Source of the DNA: Candidatus Eiseniibacteriota bacterium
GTDB lineage: Bacteria > Eisenbacteria > RBG-16-71-46 > CAIMUX01 > WJJG01
NCBI GenBank assembly: GCA_016867695.1
Contig: VGIY01000128.1
Location: forward strand, 1-7,400
Reading direction: 5' to 3'
Length of the DNA: 7,400 bases
In this document: positions 1 to 5,558 of the stretch, piece by piece
How positions within the stretch are numbered: position 1 is the stretch's first letter
Layout of the letters: every line of letters starts with the position of its first letter
Made by a program: the position numbers and the translations under genes
The notes under the pieces: model-generated
The model's input: only the letters and a program-made list of their open reading frames with translations
Databases searched by the model: none
Told to the model about the DNA's origin: nothing

Positions 1-1
1 G

Positions 2-868
2 GTCGAGGAGGGCATCGTCGCCGGCTGGGACGACCCCCGCCTGCCGACGCTCTGCGGCATGCGCCGCCGGGGCTACACGCCCGAGTCGATCCGCGACTTC
101 TGCGAGCGCGTGGGGCTGGCCAAGCGCGAGAGCCTGGTCGACGTCGCCATGCTCGAGCACTGCCTGCGGGAGGACCTGAACCGCCGCGCGCGGCGCGTCA
201 TGGCCGTGCTGCGGCCGCTCAAGGTCCTGCTCCTCAACTACCCCGAGGACCGCGTCGAGGAGCTCGAGGCGGTCAACAACCCCGAGGACGAGGCGGCCGG
301 CACGCGCCGCCTGCCCTTCTCCCGCGAGATCTTCATCGAGCAGGACGACTTCCGCGAGGATCCGCCCAAGAAGTACTTCCGCCTCTCCCCGGGCCGCGAG
401 GTCCGCCTCAAGCACGCCTACTACATCACCTGCGAAGAAGTCCTCAAGGACCCCGCCAGCGGCGCGATCGTCGAACTGCGCTGCCGCTACGACCCCGCCT
501 CGCGGGGCGGCTGGACGCAGGACGGTCGGATGGTCAAGGGCACGCTCCACTGGGTGTCGGCGGCGCAGGCGCGGCAGGCCGAGGTGCGCCTGTACGACCA
601 CCTCTTCACCCGCGCGGATCCGCTGGACGTGGAGGAGGGCGAGGACTTCCTGGCCTCGCTCAACCCGCTCTCGCTCGAGGTCCTGCGCGGATGCCTCCTC
701 GAGCCGGGCCTCGCCGCCGCGCAGCCGGGCGAGCGGTTCCAGTTCCTGCGCCACGGCTACTTCTGCGCCGATCCCGACTCGACGGGCGAGCGCCTGGTCT
801 TCAATCGCACCGTCCCGCTGCGCGATTCCTGGGCGAAGATCGAGAGGAACAGGCCGGCGGGCGGCTGA
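2..868 (+). CDS. glnS: Glutaminyl-tRNA synthetase, C-terminal part (5' end outside window)
   Basis: This enzyme charges tRNA-Gln with glutamine in the cytoplasm. The frame is open from base 2 and gives 288 residues ending in TGA at 866-868. It begins in the stretch that follows the KMSK-type loop of class I GlnRS (GWDDPRLPTLCGMRRRGY), so the Rossmann catalytic half lies upstream of the window. The anticodon-binding beta-barrels follow, with family hallmarks such as YPEDRVE, NNPED, the FIEQDDFREDPPKKYFRL segment and a C-terminal FNRTVPLRDSW. The ATG at 59 is internal, because the match continues upstream of it. The end falls at the normal family position, so this TGA is a true stop. The gene converges on the transporter gene on the other strand. 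Recognition rests on conserved blocks across the whole segment and is very secure. Confidence 0.97.
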   Translation, partial: VEEGIVAGWDDPRLPTLCGMRRRGYTPESIRDFCERVGLAKRESLVDVAMLEHCLREDLNRRARRVMAVLRPLKVLLLNYPEDRVEELEAVNNPEDEAAGTRRLPFSREIFIEQDDFREDPPKKYFRLSPGREVRLKHAYYITCEEVLKDPASGAIVELRCRYDPASRGGWTQDGRMVKGTLHWVSAAQARQAEVRLYDHLFTRADPLDVEEGEDFLASLNPLSLEVLRGCLLEPGLAAAQPGERFQFLRHGYFCADPDSTGERLVFNRTVPLRDSWAKIERNRPAGG

Positions 869-878
869 CGGGCCGGCC
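852..878 (+). terminator. Inverted repeat around the glnS stop codon
   Basis: Arms GGCCGGC (852-858) and GCCGGCC (872-878) are perfect 7-bp complements with a 13-base loop that contains the TGA at 866-868. No T-run follows, so this is at best a terminator-like or 3'-end-stabilising hairpin. The same arms recur at the tpx stop. Confidence 0.35.
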
Positions 879-962
879 GGAAGCGGGGAGATGCCCGCGT
901 CAGGCGCGGATCGCGGCGCACCCGGCGCCGGCACTCCCTCCGGACATGGCCCGGCGCGGAGG

Positions 963-990
963 CCGCGACCCCGAGCGGGCCGGGGCGCGG
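963..990. terminator. Hairpin between convergent glnS and transporter genes
   Basis: Arms CCGCGACCCCG (963-973) and CGGGGCGCGG (981-990) pair over 10 bp with one bulged A and a 7-base loop. The hairpin touches the transporter stop codon at 991-993, so it lies immediately 3' of that gene on the minus strand and about 95 bases past the glnS stop. No T-run is present. A shared termination signal is plausible but unproven. Confidence 0.35.
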
Positions 991-1878
991 TCAGCCGCAG
1001 CGCCGCTGCAGCGCGATGCCGGCGACGATGAGCGCCAGCCCGACGACCGAGGAGGGGAAGAGCTCCTCTCCGACGACGAAGTGGAGCAGGAGGAGCGAGA
1101 GGAACGGCGCGAGGAAGATCAGGTTGGCGACCCGCGCGGTGGTCGCGGAGAGGCGCAGCGCCGTCAGCCAGAGCACGAAGGTGAACCCCATCTCGAAGCA
1201 GCCGACATAGGCCGCTCCGCTCCATCCCGCGCCCCAGGGCGGCACGGGCACGCCGCGCCACGCGGCGAAGCCGGCCGTGAAGCCGAAGCCCCAGAGGAAC
1301 CCGAGGAAGAGCTTGACCACACCGTCGCGCCCGTCGCGCAGGTTGAGGATCCAGTAGAGCGCCCAGACGACGGAGCTGCCCAGGGCCAGGCCGACGCCGA
1401 GCGCGTCGGTCGGGCGCAGCGCCAGGACCTGGCCGCGAGTGGCGATGACGGACACGCCCAGGAGGCTGATCCCCAGAGCCAGGAAGCCGGCCGGACGGAT
1501 GCGCTGCTTGAGCAGCGGGATCGAAAGCAGCGCCAGGGCGATCGACCAGGTGTAGTTGAGCGGCTGCGCCTCCTGTCCCGGCAGCCGGGCGTAGGCCTCG
1601 AACAGCATCGAGTAGTACAGGAAAGGGCTCATCCCCCCGGCCAGCGCCGAGCGCAGCCACTGCCGGCGCGTCGTCGCCCGCAGCAGGTGCAGCTTGCGCT
1701 GGACGAGCAGAACGAGGAGCAGCGCCAGCGTGGAGAAGAGGGAAGCGCCAAGAAGCAACTGCGTCGGGCTGAGGACGCGCAGGCTCAGCTCGAAGGCCGA
1801 GGCGACCGTCGACCAGAGCAAGACCGCCGCCAGGCCATAGGCGTAAGCCTGCGGTTGACGCCCGCCAATGTGAGACAT
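991..1878 (-). CDS. DMT-superfamily (EamA) transporter
   Basis: This is a 295-residue integral membrane protein of the drug/metabolite transporter superfamily, probably moving small organic solutes across the inner membrane; the substrate cannot be told from sequence. It has the usual two EamA repeats, roughly residues 12-148 and 157-292, with about ten hydrophobic segments. The first repeat opens with AYGLAAVLLWSTVASAFELSL, the typical first helix, and the second with a matching ALGVGLALGSSVVWALYW. Length fits the family (about 290-300). The ATG at 1878 is the best start because only a short polar N-terminus precedes the first helix, though its ribosome binding site is weak. The gene stands alone on the minus strand, diverging from tpx and converging on glnS. 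The stop is TGA at the normal family end. Confidence 0.93.
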   Translation of the reverse strand: MSHIGGRQPQAYAYGLAAVLLWSTVASAFELSLRVLSPTQLLLGASLFSTLALLLVLLVQRKLHLLRATTRRQWLRSALAGGMSPFLYYSMLFEAYARLPGQEAQPLNYTWSIALALLSIPLLKQRIRPAGFLALGISLLGVSVIATRGQVLALRPTDALGVGLALGSSVVWALYWILNLRDGRDGVVKLFLGFLWGFGFTAGFAAWRGVPVPPWGAGWSGAAYVGCFEMGFTFVLWLTALRLSATTARVANLIFLAPFLSLLLLHFVVGEELFPSSVVGLALIVAGIALQRRCG

Positions 1879-1937
1879 GAGCGCAGCCTAGCCCGCGCGC
1901 CGCGCGCGGCCAAGTCCGATCCCCCAGGAGCGCCGTG

Positions 1938-1954
1938 CTGGCGACGGCATTGCG
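1938..1954 (+). promoter_or_regulatory. Candidate sigma-54 (-24/-12) promoter upstream of tpx
   Basis: CTGGC at 1938-1942 and TTGC at 1950-1953 place the GG (1940-1941) and GC (1952-1953) dinucleotides exactly 10 bases apart, as sigma-54 promoters require. The central bases match the consensus poorly. It would start transcription near 1965, about 80 bases before the tpx ATG. Chance occurrence is quite possible in such GC-rich DNA. Confidence 0.3.
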
Positions 1955-2045
1955 TCTCGAGAAGGGGATTGAAACTCGGCCATCTCCGAGGGGTGTCAGG
2001 GACTGGAGCCCGCGAAGGGGCGCACAGGAAGTGAGGGAGGAGAGG

Positions 2046-2570
2046 ATGGATCTCGTTGAACGTCAAGGCGTTGTGACGATGAAGGGCCGCCCGGTCGTGC
2101 TCCAGGGGCCGAGCGTGGAAGTGGGGCGGCCAGCTCCTGGATTCCGCGTCGTTGACGGCTCGTTCCAGCCGGTCGAGCTGGGGGCCTTCGCCGGCCGGCC
2201 GCTGCTGATCAGCACCGTGCAGAGCCTGGACACGGGGGTCTGCGCCCTGCAGACGAAACGCTTCCACGAAGAAGTCGCGCGGCTGCCCGCGGATGTGGTA
2301 TACATTGTACTGAGCACGGACCTGCCTTTCGCGCAGAAGCGCTTTTGTGAGACGGAGAAGGTCGATCGCGCCCATGTCCTGTCCGACCATGTCTGGCGGG
2401 ACTTCGGCTTGCGCTATGGGGTGCTGATCAAGGATCTCGGTCTGCTCGCGCGCGCGGTCTTCGTGATCGGTCGGGACGGACGGCTGGTGTACAAGCAGAT
2501 CGTGTCGGAGTTGAGCGAACATCCCGGCTACGATGAGGCGCTGGAGGCCATTCGCGCGGCGGCCGGCTGA
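2046..2570 (+). CDS. tpx: Thiol peroxidase (atypical 2-Cys peroxiredoxin, Tpx)
   Basis: Tpx reduces hydrogen peroxide and alkyl hydroperoxides using thioredoxin. The 174-residue protein has the Tpx-type active site SLDTGVC with peroxidatic Cys66, and the family's resolving cysteine Cys101 in DLPFAQKRFC. GVLIKDLGLLARAVFVI matches the conserved Tpx segment carrying the active-site Arg region. The ATG at 2046 is chosen because GAGGGAGGAGAGG (2033-2045) sits directly before it and because the family N-terminus (ERxGVVTxKG) is then included; the frame is open back to 1935 without homology. An oddity is that the Pro of the peroxiredoxin PxxxTxxC motif is Gln59 (CAG at 2220-2222). The gene diverges from the transporter and is probably co-transcribed with the HEPN-like gene 38 bases downstream. 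Confidence 0.95.
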   Translation: MDLVERQGVVTMKGRPVVLQGPSVEVGRPAPGFRVVDGSFQPVELGAFAGRPLLISTVQSLDTGVCALQTKRFHEEVARLPADVVYIVLSTDLPFAQKRFCETEKVDRAHVLSDHVWRDFGLRYGVLIKDLGLLARAVFVIGRDGRLVYKQIVSELSEHPGYDEALEAIRAAAG

Positions 2571-2579
2571 AGCCGGCCG
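2560..2579 (+). terminator. Tight hairpin with the tpx stop codon in its loop
   Basis: Arms CGGCCGGC (2560-2567) and GCCGGCCG (2572-2579) form a perfect 8-bp stem closed by the tetraloop TGAA, which includes the tpx stop (2568-2570). There is no T-run. It may attenuate read-through into the HEPN-like gene or stabilise the tpx 3' end. Confidence 0.4.
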
Positions 2580-2608
2580 GCCCGCGCGGTGGGGAACGGA
2601 GGTGGGCC

Positions 2609-3448
2609 ATGGCAGCCTTCGATGATTGCCTGGCCAAGGGCCGGCTAAAGAAGATCGAACCTGACATCAACCACGTCGCCCGAGAGCTGCAGACCGCCAA
2701 GGACGAGCTGGAGCGGGCGCGGATGTCCTGCGGCAGCGGCAACTGGAACGAAGTGGCCATGCAGTCCTACTTCGTGCTGACCCGCTGCGCCCGGGCGGCG
2801 ATCCATGCCCGCGGCTACAAGGACACGAACCTGTACGGCCTCCAGGTGGCGATCGAGCACCTCTTCATCCAGACGGGAGAGCTCGAGAAGGACATCACCA
2901 AGCAGATCCGCGACGCCAAGGACGTCAAGGACACGGTCTACCACGGCCGGCGGGCGACGGCCCTCGAGGCCCGCAATATGATCGCGGCCGCGCAGCGCTT
3001 CGCCAAGTTCGTGTTCGGGCGGCTTGCCCTGCCGGGGTTCGACGCCGAGCAGATCCCGACCAACATCCCCGAGCTGAACAGCCGGCGCGCCGAGGCCCAT
3101 GGCGCCGCCGATCGCGACCGCCTGCCCGAGGGGCAGCCGGGAGAGGGAGCCCCCCGGCCCGAGTGGCGGCCGCGCCCGGGCGGCTGGCAGCCTCGCCCCG
3201 ACCGCCCGCGAAGCGGGGGCTACTCGCGCCCCGCGGGACCGGCCCGCCCGGCGCCCCGCGACGGCGCGGACGACGACGACCGCCAGCCCGAGGGCGACCT
3301 GCAGCCGGACCACAGCCGGCAGATCGACTGGCTGAAGATGGCGCGCCCGAACCCGTCCGCCTGGAGTGGCCGGCCGCCCTACCGCCGCGCCGCCGCTGAG
3401 CAGCCGCGGCGGTGGACGCCGCCTCCCGATGAAGGGAAGGACGGGTAG
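2609..3448 (+). CDS. HEPN-like helical protein with Pro/Arg/Gly-rich disordered tail
   Basis: This 279-residue protein starts at an ATG preceded by GGAGGTG (2598-2604). Residues about 5-140 look all-helical and resemble HEPN domains: an amphipathic N-terminal helix, a middle Y-F-x-L-x-R-x-A-R-A-A-I-H-A-R-G helix, and a later R101...DTVYHGRRATALEARN segment like the conserved R...Y-G region preceding the last HEPN helix. A canonical HEPN nuclease motif (R followed 4-6 residues later by H) is not seen; R101 and H112 are too far apart, so RNase activity is doubtful. Residues about 155-279 are low-complexity, rich in Pro, Arg and Gly, with aromatic spots, an acidic DDDD patch (221-224) and a more ordered-looking QIDWLKMARPNPSAW segment. 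It lies 38 bases after tpx, suggesting one transcript. No nucleotidyltransferase partner is adjacent. Function is unknown. Confidence 0.6.
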   Translation: MAAFDDCLAKGRLKKIEPDINHVARELQTAKDELERARMSCGSGNWNEVAMQSYFVLTRCARAAIHARGYKDTNLYGLQVAIEHLFIQTGELEKDITKQIRDAKDVKDTVYHGRRATALEARNMIAAAQRFAKFVFGRLALPGFDAEQIPTNIPELNSRRAEAHGAADRDRLPEGQPGEGAPRPEWRPRPGGWQPRPDRPRSGGYSRPAGPARPAPRDGADDDDRQPEGDLQPDHSRQIDWLKMARPNPSAWSGRPPYRRAAAEQPRRWTPPPDEGKDG

Positions 3449-3486
3449 GCCGACAGCGTGTAGACCGGGCAGCGATGCGGGCACCA

Positions 3487-3523
3487 TGCGGGCCGGCGGC
3501 GCTCCGGGCGCGTCCGGCCCGCA
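3487..3523. terminator. Bidirectional terminator-like hairpin between the HEPN-like gene and prxU
   Basis: Arms GCGGGCCGG (3488-3496) and CCGGCCCGC (3514-3522) pair perfectly, extended by a T-A pair (3487/3523). Inside, GCGC (3499-3502) can pair with GCGC (3508-3511), giving a long stem. It sits in the 102-bp gap between two convergent genes. No T-run follows on either strand, so termination would be of an atypical kind. Confidence 0.45.
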
Positions 3524-3550
3524 ACGACTGGTCCGCGCGCGCATCCCGGC

Positions 3551-4153
3551 CTAGTCGGCCTCTCCCGGCTTCCAGGCCTCGAAGACCTTCCCGGTCAGCT
3601 CGGGCCCGGGAGTCAGCGCCTGCTTGCCCGGCGCCCAGCCCGACGGGGTCACCTGCCCCGTCTGGCGTGCGTGCTGGAACGCCTGCAGCTGACGGATCAG
3701 CTCCCCCACGTTGCGCCCCACGGCGGGGGCCAGCACTTCCATCGCCTGGATCACGCCGTCGGGATCGATGAGGAAGCGACCGCGGATGTCGACGCCCGCC
3801 GCCTCGTCGTAGACGGCGTAGGCGCGGCCGATCCTCCCGCCGGGATCCGAGAGCATCGGATAGGGGACGCCTCCGGGGATCATCTTGGAAAGCTCGTGCT
3901 CCTGCCACATCTTGTGCACGAAGTGGCTGTCCACGCTGACCGAGAGCACTTCCGCCCCGAGCTTGCGGATCTCGGCGTACTTGGCGGCAACTGCCGTCAA
4001 CTCGGTCGGTCAGACGAAGGTGAAGTCGCCCGGGTAGAAGCAGAGCACGACCCACTGGCCCTTGTAGTCGGAGAGCTTGACCACGCCGAAGGTCCCGTCG
4101 ACGAAAGCATTGGCCTCGAAGTCGGGAGCCGCCCTGCCCACCATGACCGCCAT
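3551..4153 (-). CDS. prxU: Selenocysteine-containing AhpC/Prx1-type peroxiredoxin
   Basis: This is a peroxide-reducing peroxiredoxin of 200 residues when the in-frame TGA at 4010-4012 is read as selenocysteine, residue 48. Upstream sequence reads APDFEANAFVDG...WVVLCFYPGDFTFV and downstream PTELTAVAAKYAEIRKLG, so the TGA lies exactly at the peroxidatic Cys of the PxxxTxxC motif (Pro41, Thr45, U48); the catalytic Arg is probably Arg124 in RGRFLIDPDG. The usual C-terminal resolving Cys (VCP..W) is Thr169 in VTPSGW, and Cys38 is the only cysteine. The ATG at 4153 is chosen because GGGAGGA (4161-4167) lies 7 bases upstream and family members start this way; an in-frame ATG at 4270 is discussed separately. 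The true stop is TAG (3551-3553). A SECIS-like hairpin follows the UGA. The gene lies 49 bases downstream of the reductase gene. Sec-type Prx is known, for example PrxU of Eubacterium acidaminophilum. Confidence 0.9.
3981..4000 (-). promoter_or_regulatory. SECIS-like hairpin for prxU Sec48
   Basis: On the mRNA, arms UUGACGGC and GCCGCCAA form an 8-position stem with one A-C mismatch and an AGUU tetraloop. The stem begins 9 bases after the UGA, and the loop G is the 19th base after it. As recalled, bacterial SECIS elements need a short stem right after the UGA with a G in the first two loop positions, roughly 16-37 bases away; this fits. It lies inside the coding sequence, as bacterial SECIS elements do, and would recruit SelB with Sec-tRNA. 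Confidence 0.65.
4010..4012 (-). other. In-frame UGA read as selenocysteine (prxU residue 48)
   Basis: The codon between GTC (Val47) and CCG (Pro49) is TGA on the minus strand. Conserved family sequence flanks it on both sides in the same frame, and the replaced residue is the catalytic Cys. No frameshift is needed. A chance nonsense mutation at exactly this codon is much less likely than Sec. Confidence 0.88.
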
Positions 4154-4202
4154 CGTCGGTTCCTCCCTCTGGTTCGCCCCCCTCGCCGGGTCCGTCGCGC
4201 GC

Positions 4203-5249
4203 TCAGCCTCCGGAGGGCCGAGCGGCCCCCGCGCCGGGCTCACGCACGATCGAACGGGCTTCTTCTCCATGTTCGCGCCTCCTTTCCCTCTTGCCGGCGC
4301 CGGTCGTCTCCGGCGCCGGCCCCGATCGCCCGACGGCGCGCCGCTCGAGCGCCCGCACGAGATCGGCGACCGTCGCGTTCACCGGCGTCGGGATCCCCCG
4401 CTCGCGCCCGAGGCGCACGATCTCGCCGTTGAGATACTCGATCTCGGTCGGCTCGCCGCGCGCGATGTCCACCGCCATCGAGGGGATGTTCCCTCCCGTC
4501 GCCCCGCCGATGTAGCGGTTGAAATCCCCCGGAGTCATCTCGAGTTCCACGCCCTCCGCCGCTGCCACCGCGCGTACCTCGGCCAGCAGGGGGGCTTTCA
4601 GCCGATCCAGCCCCGGGTCCGCCAGGTCGGCGTTGCATCCCCCGAGCAGCGCCGCGAGAGGATTGGCGAGGCAGTTGATGGACAGCTTCTCCCACTCCGC
4701 CGCGCGCAGGTCGGCGAGCAGCTCGCACTCCGGCCCCTCACGTCCCAGCCGCTCCGCCAGGATCCTCGTCGCCGGGGCATCCCGCAGGCGAAGCCGGCCC
4801 GGGTAGTAGAGCAGCCGTCCCGGCTCCGGAACGCGCGCGCCGAAGTAGACCAGGCCGCGATCGATCGACCGTCCCAACCGCTCCCCCACGCGCTCGTCGA
4901 CGCGCAAGCCGTTCTGCAGGGCGACGGCGCCCGCGGACGGGCCGAGTCGCTCCCGCAGCCAGAGCGCCGTCTCCTCCAGGCGGGTGAGCTTGCCGGTCAG
5001 CAGCGCGAGGTCGTCCGAGCCCAGGCGCGGCACCTCCGCCGGCGAGGCGGTCTGCAGGCTCACGGGCGAAGAGCCGCCCGCGCCGGCGTCGCCCGTCTCG
5101 ACGACCAGCCCCCTCTCGCGCACCGCCCGCCAGTGGGCGCTGCCGCCGACGAGCGTCACATGCCCGGGCGCGCCGCCCTCGAGCATCGCCGCCAGCGTCG
5201 AGCCGACGGCGCCGGCGCCGATCACCCAGAAGTGCGCCTCAGGTCCCAT
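4203..5249 (-). CDS. Ketopantoate reductase family protein (ApbA/PanE-like)
   Basis: The family carries out NADPH-dependent reduction of 2-dehydropantoate to pantoate in coenzyme A synthesis; many paralogues act on other 2-keto acids. The 348-residue product has an N-terminal Rossmann motif GAGAVGS (11-17), an LLTGK segment (Lys87) in the nucleotide-binding half, EKLSINCLANPLAAL with catalytic Lys188 and conserved Asn192/Asn196, and PTEIEYLNGEIVRLG (from residue 267) with the conserved Glu of the family. The ATG at 5249 gives the usual N-terminus just before the Rossmann strand; the frame is open far upstream, but that part is antisense to the secreted-protein gene. The fold should end near residue 305 (LVRALERRA). 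The remaining roughly 43 residues are charged, low-complexity and cover a strong hairpin, so the stop may have been lost or shifted. It is probably co-transcribed with prxU. Its exact substrate is unproven, so no panE symbol is assigned. Confidence 0.9.
   Translation of the reverse strand: MGPEAHFWVIGAGAVGSTLAAMLEGGAPGHVTLVGGSAHWRAVRERGLVVETGDAGAGGSSPVSLQTASPAEVPRLGSDDLALLTGKLTRLEETALWLRERLGPSAGAVALQNGLRVDERVGERLGRSIDRGLVYFGARVPEPGRLLYYPGRLRLRDAPATRILAERLGREGPECELLADLRAAEWEKLSINCLANPLAALLGGCNADLADPGLDRLKAPLLAEVRAVAAAEGVELEMTPGDFNRYIGGATGGNIPSMAVDIARGEPTEIEYLNGEIVRLGRERGIPTPVNATVADLVRALERRAVGRSGPAPETTGAGKRERRREHGEEARSIVREPGAGAARPSGG
4278..4285 (-). promoter_or_regulatory. Strong extra Shine-Dalgarno before an in-frame upstream ATG of prxU
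   Basis: AAAGGAGG on the minus strand ends 7 bases before an ATG at 4270 that is in frame with prxU. Use of it would add 39 residues (starting MEKKPVRSCVSPARG) with no resemblance to peroxiredoxins and would overlap the reductase gene by 68 bases. The ATG at 4153 is preferred for prxU, but this site looks functional, either as an alternative start or as a leftover of a former gene start. Confidence 0.5.
4293..4320 (-). repeat. Perfect 11-bp hairpin inside the reductase gene's 3' tail
   Basis: Arms GCCGGCGCCGG (4293-4303) and CCGGCGCCGGC (4310-4320) are perfect reverse complements with a 6-base loop. On the minus strand the hairpin lies just after the end of the conserved reductase fold and 7 bases before the AAAGGAGG site. 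It may be a processing, attenuation or stability element between the two genes, now inside the extended coding tail. Confidence 0.6.
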
Positions 5250-5396
5250 GGACCTCGACTCTCCCTCGGACCGCCCGCAGGCATCGGGCCCGGGCGGCCT
5301 CGACGGCCCTCCGCTGCTCAGCCTCGGCGACACTCCGCTCGCCACCCAGCCTGGGCCACCCCGTCGTGGCTGCAAGTCGATTGCGCGGCTCCGCGC

Positions 5397-5427
5397 TTGC
5401 CGCCGCCGGCCGAGAACCGCGTATACT
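5397..5427 (+). promoter_or_regulatory. Candidate sigma-70-type promoter for the secreted protein
   Basis: A near-consensus -10 box TATACT (5422-5427) stands out in otherwise GC-rich DNA. TTGCCG (5397-5402) is a possible -35 box, but the 19-base spacer is longer than ideal. Transcription would start near 5434, leaving a leader of about 125 bases before the ATG at 5559. Confidence 0.42.
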
Positions 5428-5462
5428 CTACGGCAGGCGCCCGGGAGAAGCCCAACGCGAAC

Positions 5463-5495
5463 CGCGCTCCCCCGCCGTGATTCGCGCTCCCCCGC
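5463..5495 (+). repeat. Two 13-bp direct repeats in the leader of the secreted-protein gene
   Basis: CGCGCTCCCCCGC occurs at 5463-5475 and again, identical, at 5483-5495. The 20-base period is close to two helical turns. It lies downstream of the predicted -10 box, so it could be a protein-binding site or an RNA element; simple sequence duplication is also possible. Confidence 0.5.
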
Positions 5496-5558
5496 TCCCC
5501 GCGCGGCCGACCGGCGAAGCCTGAAGGAACGGGCTCCAACCCTCGGAGGGGCAAGCGC

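Larger units (their letters stand above)
5250..5558. other. Divergent intergenic region (reductase / secreted protein)
   Basis: This 309-bp stretch separates two divergent gene starts and carries no supportable gene. It holds a candidate promoter for the secreted protein (5397-5427), a 13-bp direct repeat in the leader (5463-5495) and the ribosome binding site GGAGGGG (5545-5551). No convincing promoter for the minus-strand pair was found; the GTATAC palindrome at 5421-5426 could in principle serve either strand. Confidence 0.6.

Noticed and set aside
866..868. Other TGA codons (glnS 866-868, tpx 2568-2570, transporter 991-993, reductase 4203-4205) as further Sec sites
   Set aside because: glnS, tpx and the transporter end at the normal family length with no conserved protein after the stop. 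The reductase already extends past its expected end. The hairpins near glnS and tpx stops surround the codon instead of following it at SECIS distance.
1897..1912. CG-alternating tract as a possible origin, Z-DNA or regulatory element
   Set aside because: It is short, is expected in DNA of this composition, and has no partner motif such as DnaA boxes.
691..2034. Plus-strand open frame of 447 codons spanning the end of glnS and the antisense of the transporter
   Set aside because: Composition is dominated by Arg, Glu, Gln and Ala with no domain; it overlaps two confident genes.
2645..3544. Minus-strand open frame of 299 codons opposite the HEPN-like gene
   Set aside because: It is low-complexity, has no recognisable motif or good ribosome binding site, and overlaps a plus-strand gene with a clear GGAGGTG site and helical domain.
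3551..4270. Peroxiredoxin as two separate genes or a pseudogene
   Set aside because: The two halves are in the same frame, abut at one TGA, and each matches the adjoining part of one AhpC protein. The only lesion is at the catalytic Cys codon, which Sec explains better than decay.
4077..5480. Plus-strand open frame of 467 codons opposite the reductase gene
   Set aside because: It is Arg/Pro-rich and antisense to a well-supported reductase; a typical shadow frame in GC-rich DNA.
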